Of a DNA stretch of 33,404 bases, positions 11,102 through 21,271 are shown in pieces (within the stretch, counting starts at the first letter, position 1; each line of letters starts with the position of its first letter). Source of the DNA: Zygophlyctis sp. KS116 (lineage: Eukaryota > Chytridiomycota); NCBI GenBank assembly GCA_054661495.1, contig BAAFSQ010000098.1, positions 1-33,404 of the forward strand, given 5' to 3'. Made by a program: the position numbers and the translations under genes. The notes under the pieces were generated by a model that ran no database searches, had not been told where the DNA came from, and saw only the letters and a list, made by a program, of their open reading frames with translations.

Positions 11102-11540
11102 TTGGAACAAAACTTAATTGTGAAGCGATTGGCAATTTAATTTTTCCAATTTCCTCAATAGTCTTCCAATTAGAATCATTAATTTCTGATCTTGGTATAA
11201 AATAAACCTCTTCTGACCAAGGCTGCGATACACTTACTAATAAAGATTGATTACAATTTAAGAATGTTAAAATTGGAAAATGCTGAAAGAGAGTCGACGG
11301 TTCAGAATTCTTATTAATAATCACAATTCCATGCATTGATCTAGACTGCAACAGATCAGTAACACTTGATAGTCCCTTGATAGTACTAGATCTTACTAGA
11401 TCTGATAAGACTGACAATACCGATGCATCATTGATAATAGTCCAATCATATTTGTAGGGATGATGTAATGAAAACTTCATTCTAAAGTAAAATTTGTAAG
11501 CACTTGGAATCTCTATTTTACATATGCTTGATGCATTCAT
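11085..11540 (-). CDS. POP3: RNase P/MRP subunit POP3-like
   Basis: Single-exon 151-residue protein. Its segments follow the fungal POP3/Rpp38 (L7Ae-like fold) family: FRMKFSLHHPYKYDW matches the family's VFKxVLDNPFxxxWP start, IKGLSSVTDLLQSR matches the xxGxNxVTKxLE helix, and NSEPSTLFQHFPILTF matches the QPSLLxSHFPxL strand-helix. A short LP-containing end (KIKLPIASQLSFVPI) fits the last strand. The family binds RNA in RNase P and RNase MRP, the nuclear tRNA- and rRNA-processing ribozymes. Similarity is at segment level only, so this is a probable rather than certain call. Its stop codon lies inside the last KAP3 exon, giving a 17-bp convergent overlap. Confidence 0.58.
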   Translation of the reverse strand: MNASSICKIEIPSAYKFYFRMKFSLHHPYKYDWTIINDASVLSVLSDLVRSSTIKGLSSVTDLLQSRSMHGIVIINKNSEPSTLFQHFPILTFLNCNQSLLVSVSQPWSEEVYFIPRSEINDSNWKTIEEIGKIKLPIASQLSFVPIKPQC

Positions 11541-11644
11541 CTCCTGTAATAAATAATATCTACAATTAACATTGACAGATAATAAAATGTTTACAATAGT
11601 ATATTTTCACGAATTCTTAACTGATCTTTGTCATTTTTATGACT

Positions 11645-12307
11645 TTATGAGCTCCTGATTGCCCTAAAAGGTTCTTTCTTTAACTGAGATTGATTTGGGA
11701 TGTTGGCATTTGTACTTGTCCTCATTGATTCTGCTGATGTTTTATTCTTGATATTGCTGTGTGTATTTGCAATATTGCGCTGAGACTTTACGACTGGTTT
11801 TGATACTTGCTGTGGAGCTTTATCAGCCACTCTAGCCTTTTTATTTGATGCTTGCTGTGGAGCTTTATCAGCCACTCTAGCCTTTTTATTTGATACTTGA
11901 GTTATTTCTGGCGGTGCAGCTTCTTTTTTAGAGACTGGTCTAGATGCTACTGGAGGAGATGGAGGAACCACAGCTGCTTCTGTTTGAATTTTATTTGCTG
12001 GAAGAGCATTCAGAGATCCAGTATTTCCAAAAGGCAGACTTGACTTTTGATTGCTGTCTGGGTTTCCTGTTGGACTTTGACTGAAAACTGGCTGATCCTT
12101 CCCATTAATAAGATCATTAAAATCCTTTCTTAAATCATGGAGTATATCAATTGGATCAAGAGATTTAATGTTTATAAGTGCCACATATTTTTCTGATGGA
12201 GGCCATGATCCATAAGAAGACCATTTAGAGACTTTAATAAGTTTTTGTTGAGCAAAGACAGTTAGCAATTGATTTAATAAAAGAATGAAAAGTCTGATGC
12301 TCTTCAT
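11645..12307 (-). CDS. Secreted low-complexity protein with tandem repeat
   Basis: ORF of 220 residues from the ATG at 12307; a longer reading frame upstream has only a TTG. The N-terminus is a clear signal peptide: MKSIRLFILLLNQLLTVFA, cleaved probably before QQKL. A short conserved-looking part follows (about residues 20-75, with WSSYGSWPPSEKY), then a Pro/Ser/Lys-rich tail. The tail contains a 15-residue tandem duplication built on NKKARVADKAPQQ, encoded by two 45-bp units (11801-11845 and 11846-11890) differing at one base. I do not recognise the family. The basic, disordered tail fits a wall-associated or secreted protein. It diverges from the KIN1-like kinase across about 210 bp. Confidence 0.6.
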   Translation of the reverse strand: MKSIRLFILLLNQLLTVFAQQKLIKVSKWSSYGSWPPSEKYVALINIKSLDPIDILHDLRKDFNDLINGKDQPVFSQSPTGNPDSNQKSSLPFGNTGSLNALPANKIQTEAAVVPPSPPVASRPVSKKEAAPPEITQVSNKKARVADKAPQQASNKKARVADKAPQQVSKPVVKSQRNIANTHSNIKNKTSAESMRTSTNANIPNQSQLKKEPFRAIRSS

Positions 12308-12518
12308 GAGATTTATTGATTGCAAAAGACGGCAGGTGAGTGGCCACTTGGATCTTGTGATTTCATCCTGACTATATCCGATCAGATCAGTTCAATATAT
12401 TCTATGATTTTATAGAAACATTCTTTTGATTTTCATGTAAACTCAAAGACATTTGAAACACAACGGAGAAAACGGCAAAATTGTAGGAGATAGGCCCCTG
12501 ATTGTTTATTTTTTACCA

Positions 12519-14848
12519 ATGACTGAGAAGCTAAAGTATAAAAGAGTTTTGGGAGAATGGGTACTGGGAAAGACTCTAGGACAGGGATCAATGGGGAAAG
12601 TGAAACTTGCTTTTAATGCAAAATCTAGAGAAAAGGTATTGAAGATTGCTTAATGCATAGCTGGCTTGTAAGATCATACATCGTCCGGCAGATTCTCCAG
12701 ATCTACCGAATGGAGTGAAAATGATTGGTCCGATCACAGAAGTAAAGGATCTTGTGTTATCCGGTCAAGTTAAAAAATCTATAGGAATTAAAAAGGATGC
12801 ATTTGATAATTCTAGGCTATTAAGAGAAATCGGAGTTTCTCTTCTTTTAGATCATGACAATATAGTAAAACTAAAGTTTATATATATGGATGCAGAAAAT
12901 TATTATCTATTTTTTCAGTGTGTAGAAGGCGGTCAATTGTTGGATTTTATTATTTCTCATGGAATGCTAAATGAAAAACTATCTAGAAAGTTTTTAAGGC
13001 AGATTTTAGGAGCAGTAGATTACTGTCATTCAAATTCAATAGTTCATAGGGATCTAAAAATCGAAAATATTTTAATCGATAAAAAGGGTACAATTCAATT
13101 AATTGATTTTGGATTGGCTAATTTTATTGATCCTTATAGTCATTTAGCTACTTTTTGTGGATCATTGTATTTTGCGGCACCAGAGGTTTTGGGAGCTAAA
13201 AAGTATATAGGACCAGAAGTTGATATGTGGAGTATTGGAGTTATACTATATGTTTTAGTTACTGGAAAAGTTCCTTTTGATGATATGACTCTTCCGGCTC
13301 TGCATAAAAGGATCAAATCTGGTATTTATGATCCCCCAGCAGGAGTGACTCCAGAATGTTTTGACTTGATCTCAAAATTATTAGTCGTTGATCCAAAGAA
13401 ACGAGCCTCAATGGAAGAAGTAAAAAGGCATCCTTGGGTTATGAAATATCACGAGGAACTTCCCGGAGGTAATAATACTAATTATCCTATTGTAAAACTT
13501 CCTTTAAATTCTAAAGTAGTCAAAAGGATGCAAGGTTTGGGCTTTGGAACTGAATCTGAAATAACAAAATATTTAGACACTTATCTAAAAGACAATAGAT
13601 CTCAAGGTGTTCAGAAATGGTCTATTGGCGGAAGATGTATAATTTGTCCTGAATCGCCCATGTTTAGCATTTATAAGCTTACACTTAACAAGTATGAAAA
13701 ATCAAAAAAGAATCTGAAACCCGATATAATAAGTAAAAATCGTCAAATATCTTCTACTCTCAATGATAAGGATAATCATAGGAAATCTATTTGGAATATT
13801 TTCAACAAGAACAACTTTGATTCTGATGACACAATTAATATTCCAGATACTTCCAATACTGAAGAAAAAGAGAATGGAACTATAAAGCGCCACATTTCTT
13901 CGAAAATAATATCCAAAATGATGTTCACTCGTTCGAAACGGGATAAAAATGATACGGCCATTCATATATCTCCTGAAGGTAGGAGGAGTGAAAGTGGTGA
14001 CTTTGCACGACCAAGTGTAGATATTTCAAAGGAGATGACCTTTTCACGAAATAGTTCAAAAACTTCCAAAAAAAGTTTGGATATATCCAGGGAAAGTATA
14101 GATATTACTCGACCTTCAGAAGATGGTAATAGGATTTCTTCAAAATCATTGGATCTTAGAAGAGATACTTCTAGTAGATATTCAGAATCAGGCTTCTTTG
14201 GAACATTGAAATTCGGCAAGATTTGGTCAAGAACGCAAATGGATTTGAAGAACTCTAAAACCGAGTCTCGAAGAGGATCTAGGCTATTTTCTCCATCTAT
14301 GGCTGCCATCAAGACGTTTTCATCTAGAATATTCTCTAAAAAAGAAGTAAGTGCACCTTCTCAAAATATCGCCGGAGCTGCGACTTTGGACATAAAAACA
14401 TCATACTTAAGCGGTATATTTACCATCAGAAATACGACCAGTCTACCTGTCATTACTATTCGCCAAGAATTGATCAAGGCTTTTTCCAGAGTGCCAAATT
14501 TAGAAATAATCGAGCAGAAAGGATACTTTTTTTGCAAATATTATGATACCGCACCAATAGCTTTTGTGGAACAAAAAGGATTTTTCTTTAGTCTGGGAAG
14601 AAAGGGAAAAAATCATATGGTTGAGCCAATGCAAAAGAAACAAGATAGTATGATGAAACATGCTGAATTAACTACTTCAAAGCCCAAAGCTCAGTTTGAA
14701 GTATTTATACGTAAGATTCCCTTTTCTTCAATGCATGGTATACAATTCAATAAAATATCGGGCGATGCCTATAAGGTAACTTTATTAGAATATTAACTTC
14801 AAGTACAAGAAGGTATGTGCTCAAGTTCTTTCTATGGCATCTCTGTGA
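12519..14848 (+). CDS. KIN1: KIN1/KIN2-like Ser/Thr kinase with KA1 domain
   Basis: Three exons give 758 residues; introns 12636-12660 (25 nt) and 14776-14803 (28 nt). The fungal KIN1/KIN2 kinases are relatives of MARK/PAR-1 acting at the cell cortex in polarity and secretion. Motifs: P-loop GQGSMGKV, the catalytic lysine in LACKIIHR (first residues of exon 2), VHRDLKIENILID, DFG in LIDFGLANF, and the activation segment FCGSLYFAAPE typical of KIN1. The N-lobe carries an insertion before helix C (about residues 50-80). A long Ser-rich linker has degenerate SxDIS/SxD repeats. The C-terminus is a KA1 membrane-binding domain (FEVFIRKIPFSSMHGIQF, KISGD). Only the last splice gives the KA1 ending YKKVCAQVLSMASL; unspliced it stops early. 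Confidence 0.92.
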
Positions 14849-14913
14849 TAACTTTTTTACATTAGATTTAAATAACCCTAAAAAAGTAATATTAATACTA
14901 TATTTGATTATTT

Positions 14914-17900
14914 TTAATCTTTCAGTTTAAGAAAGTTCATTTTGGCAGCAAGTAATGTAGAAATCTCAGCCTCGAAACCTTTTATCTAGTGATATGAACC
15001 AAAGCTTCAATAATTACCTTTGTTTCATTAGCTTCCCTTATTTTCAGAGGTGTCTTCTCATAACCTTCAGATTCCTTTTTCTTCACTAATGTATCGAGAT
15101 TTGATTGAATACTTTCAATTTTGTTGTCAATTTTCTTAACTTCTTCATCAAAGTTGATCATCCCTCGGACAAGCAAATAAACATTACAGTCTTCTGAAAT
15201 ATTATACGGTGCGCAGCCATCTGGGGCCGAGGCGCCCTTCTTAACAGCATAAACATTATCACACCCCTTAATCATGGATGTAATAACCGACAAGTGTGAT
15301 CCAACCAAGCTAATAAAATGATCATTTATCGAATCAACATATACTATATTTCATTAGAATATAACTTAAAATACCTGTTGCTCCTTTCTTAATACCATAA
15401 TCTGAAATTAGAGATCGTGAGGCGTGGATCACTTTATTGAGCATTTCAAATTGCTCTACGGCTCCTGTATTGTTCCATTCAATATTCTTTTCCATATTAA
15501 TAGAAAAAAATTACCTCCATTGGGAAATCTGAGATCATGATAGATTCGCCTCGAAAAGTAGAATCAGGGTGTCTTGGTAATCTTTGATATAATTCTTCCG
15601 TAACAAAAGGCATAAATGGATGCATAAGTTTCAGGCCATATTCAAGGCATGTATAAAGAGTTTCTTGAGTAGCAGCCTTAGCTCTTAAGTCATCGCCGTC
15701 CAAGATGGGTTTACATATTTCCTAGGAAAATTAAAAGAAAAGATTGAATACCACATAAACATCACATAGATCATAGAGCCAGAATTGATGAATGGCAGAG
15801 GTGGCTTGCATAAAATTCATCTGTTCCAAATTCGAGTCAATATCTTTTATGGTAGAATTAAGTTTATGCAATATCCACAAATCCATTATTGATTCTCTTC
15901 CCGAAAACTAAACATTTGAGCCAAATTTAAATATCTTACTTCAAAGGATTTTTTAGGCTTATAATCGTCCCCTAGTTTCAATAAAGCAAACCGCGTAGCA
16001 TTCCAAAGTTTGTTGCAGAACTTTCGGTAGCCATCAACGCGCAGAATGTCCAAATTAATGTCCCTTCCTGACGACGTATATGCTAGCAAGGTGAACCTAA
16101 GAGCGTCTGCACCACATTCAGGAATTCCATTTGGAAAATCCTGTTTTTGTCCTTGTTGAGCCTTTTTAACCTCACGAGGATCAAGATTTCCAATTAGCAG
16201 TCGCGCTTGCAATTCTTCCAGACTTATTCCACTAATTACATCTAATGGATCTATGACATTTCCAAGAGATTTAGACATTTTCCTTCCATGAGCATCTCGA
16301 ACCATGGCGTGGCAAAATACATTTGAAAAAGGTATCTTTCCGGTCAATTTAAGTCCTAACATGACCATGCGAGCTACCCAAAAGAATAAAATATCCCAAC
16401 CAGTCTCCAAAAGGGTATTGGGATAGAAATGATCAAAATCTGGTGTCTTTTCAGGCCATCCCATAATTGAAAAAGGCCACAAGCCTGAAGAAAACCAGGT
16501 GTCTAAAACATCTTCGTCTTGATGGAGAGTTATGCTACTTTTACCCACCCCAGGAAACCTCTTGAGTGCTTTATCTAAGGCCTCGCTTTCTGATCTACCT
16601 GAAACCCAACAACTCTCATCATCTCTTGAATTAGAAAGGCCTGAAACTTCAACAAAGTATGCGGGAATTCGATGTCCCCACCACAATTGGCGTGAAATGC
16701 ACCAGTCTTGAATATTTTCAAGCCATCTAAACCATTCATTTTCTGAAGTCTGTGGAGAGATTTTCAATTCACCTGAACGAACGGCCTCCATTGCGGGGAT
16801 TGCCAAGTTGGAACAGTCTACCCACCATTGAGGCTTCATCAAAGGTTCAACTATATTTCCTGATCTTCCACATATAGGGATTACCATCTTATTATCTTCA
16901 GTCTTAATATAAAGACCTTTTTCTTTTAGTGCTTCTAAAATCGCAACACGAGCATCAAAGCGCTGCAACCCCTTAAAAGAGCCTCCATTTTCATTTATCT
17001 TTCCTTCATCAGTGAAAATATTAATAAACTCCAACTTATTTCTCTGTCCAACTTTGTAATCATTAAAATCATGAGCAGGTGTAATTTTGACAGCACCACT
17101 TCCAAATTCAGGATCTGGATATTCATCAGCAATAATGGGTACTCTTCTTTCCAAGAAAGGATGAATAGCCAATTTACCATGTAGATGCTATAAATTAAAA
17201 AACTTTTAAATCCATACCTTGTATCTATTATCTGACGGATGAACGGCAATAGCTGTATCCCCCAACATAGTCTCTAAACGAGTCGTAGCAACAATAATTC
17301 TTTCATCTAAAATAAATCTACTAATATGTATACCTGAATTTTCAATTTCATAGGCAAATGAAATCAAAACTCCAAACTCATATTTTTTCTTTGGATCATG
17401 ATCTGGTACTGCCATTAATGTTCTACCTTCCAACTCCTTATTTTCAACTTCCAAATTAGACAGCGCAGTTTTTAACTTGGTGCACCAATTAACCAATCTA
17501 TTCGCCCTATAAATAACTTTTTCCTCGTGAAGACGAACAAAAGCCTCTGTTACAGCTTTACTTAGAGATGGATCCATTGTAAACTTTGCTCTTGACCAAT
17601 CTGTGGAAGATCCTAATTTTTTCAATTGATTATAAATCCTTTCAACATAACTAAAATTAAAAGGATAAAAAATTACATATCTTTCCAGTCCATAACTTCA
17701 TGAATAAATGCTGATCGACCTAGTTCATGCCTTGTGATCCCTTTTTCCTTCATAAGCTTTTTTTCAACAACAACTTGTGTAGCTATACCTGCATGATCGC
17801 ATCCAGGATTATACAAGACAGTTTTTCCCTTCATTCTATTCCATCTAATAAGACAATCCTGAATAGAATTAGTCAATGCATGACCTAGATGTAGAGAACC

Positions 17901-18254
17901 GGTTACATTTGGCGGAGGAATAGGAATCACAAAAGTTCCTTTTTCACTTGGTTTCCCATTTGGCAACCAAGGCTCAAAATAAGCCTCCTTTTCCCACCAT
18001 GAATACCATGATGATTCAACTTGCCTCGGTTTATAACCAGTAGCCATTACATCGGACAAATCCTTTTTGTTTCCGGGAACTGTCCGATCGACCCATTCTT
18101 CCTCTTTTGGTTGCGAACTGACCGACTCTTCCTTTTTAACAGACTTTTGACCGATTTTAGCCTTTTCTTCTGCCAACTTTGCCATCTTTGCCAAATACTT
18201 TTTATTCTTGGCTTCATTCTTTAGAGAATTCTTTGATTTGGCAGCTTCACTCAT
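14914..18254 (-). CDS. VAS1: Valyl-tRNA synthetase
   Basis: Class I aminoacyl-tRNA synthetase that charges tRNA-Val. Eight exons give 1043 residues from the ATG at 18254. Introns (26-32 nt): 17651-17676, 17188-17217, 15908-15939, 15722-15751, 15487-15514, 15344-15374, 14986-15017. The HIGH-type motif is HLGH (residues 122-125, in [15 protein letters not shown]), KMSKS is intact in [14 protein letters not shown], and the editing domain and the tRNA-binding region ([14 protein letters not shown]) are present. A C-terminal coiled coil ends [13 protein letters not shown]. Upstream of the ATG the frame stays open for 23 codons to a TTG at 18323; that extension is basic, without acidic residues, like a mitochondrial presequence. 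The first part of the gene lies in the duplicated block. Confidence 0.95.
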
Positions 18255-18463
18255 TGATCTCTTTAAACACTGGCCTAGTATTTTTTTCACCTTGTGCCTC
18301 AGTAGGGAATGTAAATTTGACAATGATTCTATTAAAAAATATCTACTTGGTATCTAAATTTAATCTACAAACTACTTCTAATTGACGGTCTTGGAGGCGC
18401 AGAAACAAGATCTGATAGATCCAAGTGCTCAGCATGGCGTTAAAATCTATTTTTAGAATGGGC

Positions 18464-18471
18464 TATAAATA
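18464..18471 (+). promoter_or_regulatory. TATA box of LRR-cap-like gene copy 1
   Basis: TATAAATA lies 35 bp upstream of the ATG at 18506, in a 251-bp divergent region shared with ValRS. The same site occurs in copy 2 at 21481. Confidence 0.55.
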
Positions 18472-18505
18472 GGTGGTTGCCGTAAAAGAAGGCATTTAAA
18501 AAAGT

Positions 18506-18905
18506 ATGCTATCAATTACATTCAAAAACACTATCTTACTCATGACAGTTGCTCTCTCTGCATTGATCACTAACGTTGATGCAGTGGCCAACTGTAACAC
18601 TGCGTCGAACCAATGCTGTTGGGTACGTCAAGTTCGGACAGAACTGGGAGGGAATGAAAACAGTATTGCCAAATTCAATTGTTGTGGTAAAAAGGGAGTT
18701 CGTTGCGGCTCAGGAAATGTCACAGAACTAGACTGGAGAAGTCATGGACTTGATCCCACAAAAATTCCTACTCAAAGAGCGTTACTGAATTTGCCCGGAC
18801 TTAAAGAAATGTAATATTTACTTTTAATTAATCATCAGAAAACTTGGAGCGATTTGCACAGATCAGAGTCTTCCTGGTGGAAGAAGTTGGTTATACTGCT
18901 CTTGA
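18506..18905 (+). CDS. Small secreted Cys-rich LRR-cap-like protein, copy 1
   Basis: Begins with a signal peptide (hydrophobic ILLMTVALSALI, likely cleaved after VDA near residue 27). The mature part has the pattern C-x7-CC-W, then CC-x5-C, followed by GNVTELDWRSHGLD and LLNLPGLKE. This is how N-terminal caps of plant- and fungus-type LRR proteins run into their first leucine-rich repeat, but no more repeats follow. Splicing a 28-nt intron (18811-18838) gives 123 residues with two more cysteines, ending RSWLYCS; unspliced it stops at 102 residues. The intron has the size and ends of others here, so I prefer the spliced form. It may be a truncated LRR protein, an apoplastic effector or a decoy; the role is unknown. 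Confidence 0.65.
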
Positions 18906-19038
18906 GCACTGCATCATATGTCGCTAAACCAAAAAATGTTAACGAATGAAGCACCAACAATTGTACTTTTAGTGCTGTATTCAAAATAAGAAATGGTTTA
19001 TGACAAAAACTGAGTCTTTATTATTCACAATGAGCTAA

Positions 19039-19239
19039 TCATCTACTCAAATCATTCATTTTCCGATTTAATTTGCTGATTCTATCCCTATTTTCATCAG
19101 CACGATCTTGTACTCTGTCCAATTGATGTCGTTGATTTTCTAATTCGTTATTCATTGATGCTCCCATCATTTTTACACAAGCATAGTTTTTCTCTACAAG
19201 TCTATAAGAGGGTGTCAAGTGTGAAATATTTTCCGACAT
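19039..19239 (-). pseudogene. SEC9 3' fragment fused to a new 5' end
   Basis: Codons from MMGASMNNELENQ to the stop (19039-19171) are identical to the end of SEC9 at 22056-22188, covering the Qc SNARE helix end. Upstream the sequence is unrelated, yet it stays open in frame for 23 more residues to an ATG at 19239 (MSENISHLTPSYRL). The result is a chimeric 66-residue ORF. It is probably a by-product of the duplication; whether it is transcribed cannot be told. Confidence 0.75.
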
Positions 19240-19576
19240 ACCAAAGCAGATTACTCTGGTAAATCATCTTTTACCAGAGATTCCGCAGAACTTGGATCAG
19301 ATTTCAAGAAGAGCCTCAGAGCCTCTCTTCGTCAACTAAAAATTTAAACATTCTAATCTGTCCATTGCCAAACAATCAATGCTTCTAATCATAAGTGTGA
19401 AACATGAATTTCACTAGCGGCAGCTAAATCGAATCATAGTCTTTTCATGAATCCTGAAGCTCTGAATTTATCATCACAAATTAAATATAGCTTTCTTATC
19501 GAAGCAGTTTGACGTTAATTTATGGCAGCCAAATAGCATGCTGAAGGTAACCAAAAAATTTCTTTCTTGAAACAAA
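19240..19576. other. Gene-free stretch with a perfect hairpin
   Basis: No gene is supported. At 19254-19279 lies a perfect 10-bp inverted repeat, CTCTGGTAAA and TTTACCAGAG around a 6-nt loop, 83 bp right of the repeat junction. No TATA box is visible ahead of the HNH gene. Confidence 0.6.
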
Positions 19577-20530
19577 ATGCCAAAGCGATTCCTCAATGTC
19601 GAATACTCTGGAAGTAAAACCAGTATATATGTCACTGACTTTGAAGACCTGAGTGAAGTACAGATAGCTGTCAAGGAAGCATTTTCTATTGATGTCGGTT
19701 TTGGTCTTATTCGACTCTACGACCTCCAAGGCCAGCTCATCACAGACTTGGACGACATCCCCAAAGACTATTACAAGAAGCTGAAGGATGGCGGTCTCTT
19801 TCTTGCTGTTCATTGTCCAAAACAAGAAACTGTGTCTGGTTCTTGTCCACCTAAACGAGCAAGGTCGGCTAGTAGTCTCGCAAGCAGAGCCAGCAATTGC
19901 ACAGAATTGAATCAGGATTCTTTCATAGACAGAATTTTGGATAGAGATACCAATGGATGTGTTTTGACAGGAAAAGATGAACTGGATTGCCAGGCCTGTC
20001 ATATTGTTCCTTGGGTTTACTTTCAAAAATATGATTTGGTGGGGCAAGAAATCTGGAACAGTCTATTTCCTTTCAGTTGCTTCAACCCGGTTCATCAAGT
20101 GATGGATGTACGTAATGGTATATTGATGTGGGGCCCCCTTAATGCTCAGTTTGACAAATTCGCTTTTACTATCATTAAAAAGGGCAGTGTTTACGAAGTT
20201 GAAGCTCTTCATGAAGATGAAATGGAAACTCCAAAAAAAATCACGGCTAAGAAGATTCAAATTACGGTGGCTAAATTGGATGGGAAGCAGTTCAAGTTTG
20301 ATGATGACAAAAAGGATATCTGGCCAGGGGAGAAATTTCTTCAACTGCACAACCGAATCTTCCACAAAAAACGAGAAGCGAATAGACTTAGCGCTTCGGC
20401 GGAAGTTAAAGAAATGACGGAGGAGGATTCAGCTCAAACAATAACTGATGAACGAGAAGAGAGTATCATAAAGGTCAAAAATTGGGATGCTCTGTATAGT
20501 GCACAAACTCATTATGTCAATAATACCTAG
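19577..20530 (+). CDS. HNH nuclease-domain protein with ubiquitin-like header
   Basis: Single-exon 317-residue protein that looks intact. Residues 1-80 (RFLNVEYSGSKTSIYV, LIRLYDLQGQLITDLDDIP) look like a beta-grasp or ubiquitin-like header. Residues about 117-200 form an HNH_2-type nuclease: CVLTG, CQACHIVPW, the Asn of VRNGIL and the FDKFAF ending line up with the CxxTG, AHIIPW, NGL and LFD landmarks. The C-terminal part is charged. Header-plus-nuclease proteins occur among Crinkler-like effectors and genome-conflict proteins of zoosporic and mycorrhizal fungi, but that link is an inference. It differs from its neighbours in having no intron and being less AT-rich, and it sits between the two direct repeats. 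Acquisition by transfer is plausible. Confidence 0.7.
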   Translation: MPKRFLNVEYSGSKTSIYVTDFEDLSEVQIAVKEAFSIDVGFGLIRLYDLQGQLITDLDDIPKDYYKKLKDGGLFLAVHCPKQETVSGSCPPKRARSASSLASRASNCTELNQDSFIDRILDRDTNGCVLTGKDELDCQACHIVPWVYFQKYDLVGQEIWNSLFPFSCFNPVHQVMDVRNGILMWGPLNAQFDKFAFTIIKKGSVYEVEALHEDEMETPKKITAKKIQITVAKLDGKQFKFDDDKKDIWPGEKFLQLHNRIFHKKREANRLSASAEVKEMTEEDSAQTITDEREESIIKVKNWDALYSAQTHYVNNT

Positions 20531-20879
20531 ATTTACCGTATTATTTTTGACAGATTATCCAAAATATCCGCTTAACGATACAAAGAGATGTGTCATTCAA
20601 TTGGATTGTTTTTGTGAGTCTGGCACTGAGAGCTGCCTTTAATATTAGGCAATTAGATCCTGATAAGATTCTAAAAGCTAAAATCAGATTCTAATTAGAT
20701 ACTAAATGCCAAACGTTTTTGTTGAGAATAGAGAATCAAACGTCTCCGTGCTGATCAGGTTTTGTAGCGTAAGTGATAGATTCTGTCAGTTTATATTTTT
20801 AGATGATTGATCGCAAAATATATATTAGTAATGTTAAATTCGGTGAGAAAAAAAGTACTATTGATATTATTTCATGTTT
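20531..20879. other. Intergenic, nothing recognised
   Basis: AT-rich stretch with no open frame or RNA gene that I can support. A short run around 20655-20700 repeats the word AGATTCTA, without clear period. Confidence 0.5.
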
Positions 20880-21186
20880 TGGCTCATGGAATTAAATGAC
20901 TAGACTGGCTCGGCATATCTTGATTGGAAAGGTAACACTAAAAGCCCAGAAAAGTGCCCGCAAACCATTGCCACAATAATCCGCTATCTTGAGACGATCA
21001 CAATTAATTTTAGTGTTACGGTGACTGGATCACAGAATTGAAAGAGGGGAACGAAGATAATTAACTTGGCGCAAATGATTTCCTTGAATGGAAGTTCTCA
21101 TAAACCCAACAACTTGACGGAGAAAGCACCCCACAATTGTGCTTTTAGTACAGAATTCAAAATAAAAATGGTTTATGACAAAAACC
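20880..21186 (+). pseudogene. Decayed older copy of the LRR-cap-like gene end
   Basis: 21126-21186 aligns with 18951-19010 (the tail downstream of the LRR-cap-like gene) with scattered substitutions, sharing blocks such as ATGGTTTATGACAAAAAC. Weaker resemblance goes back to about 20890, where CTAGACTGG and CTTGAT match the LRR region. It ends where repeat copy 2 begins. It appears to be a worn remnant of an earlier paralog; the left limit is uncertain. Confidence 0.5.
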
Positions 21187-21271
21187 CTGCCATCTTTGCC
21201 ATCTTTGCCAAATACTTTTTATTCTTGGCTTCATTCTTTAGAGAATTCTTTGATTTGGCAGCTTCACTCAT
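21187..21271 (-). pseudogene. Truncated 5' fragment of valyl-tRNA synthetase
   Basis: Carries the duplicated start codon (21271) and about 28 codons of ValRS, plus the upstream open extension, then ends at the repeat boundary. It cannot encode an enzyme. Its promoter is duplicated too, so an antisense transcript leaving toward the HNH gene is possible. Confidence 0.85.

Larger units (their letters stand above)
18170..19171. repeat. ~1-kb direct repeat, copy 1
   Basis: Matches 21187-22188 at a constant offset of 3017 bp with no indel; the only difference I found is at 18176. It spans the first coding residues and 5' region of ValRS, the LRR-cap-like gene, and the C-terminal end of SEC9. Only the ValRS head is functional in this copy, since the SEC9 part is cut at 19171. 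Confidence 0.92.

Noticed and set aside
12453-12518. Longer N-terminus for the KIN1-like kinase
   Set aside because: That reading starts with TTG and has no family support; the ATG at 12519 gives a normal kinase start.
19520-20047. 175-residue ORF antisense to the HNH gene
   Set aside because: It is the opposite strand of a gene with recognisable nuclease motifs, and shows no family features of its own.
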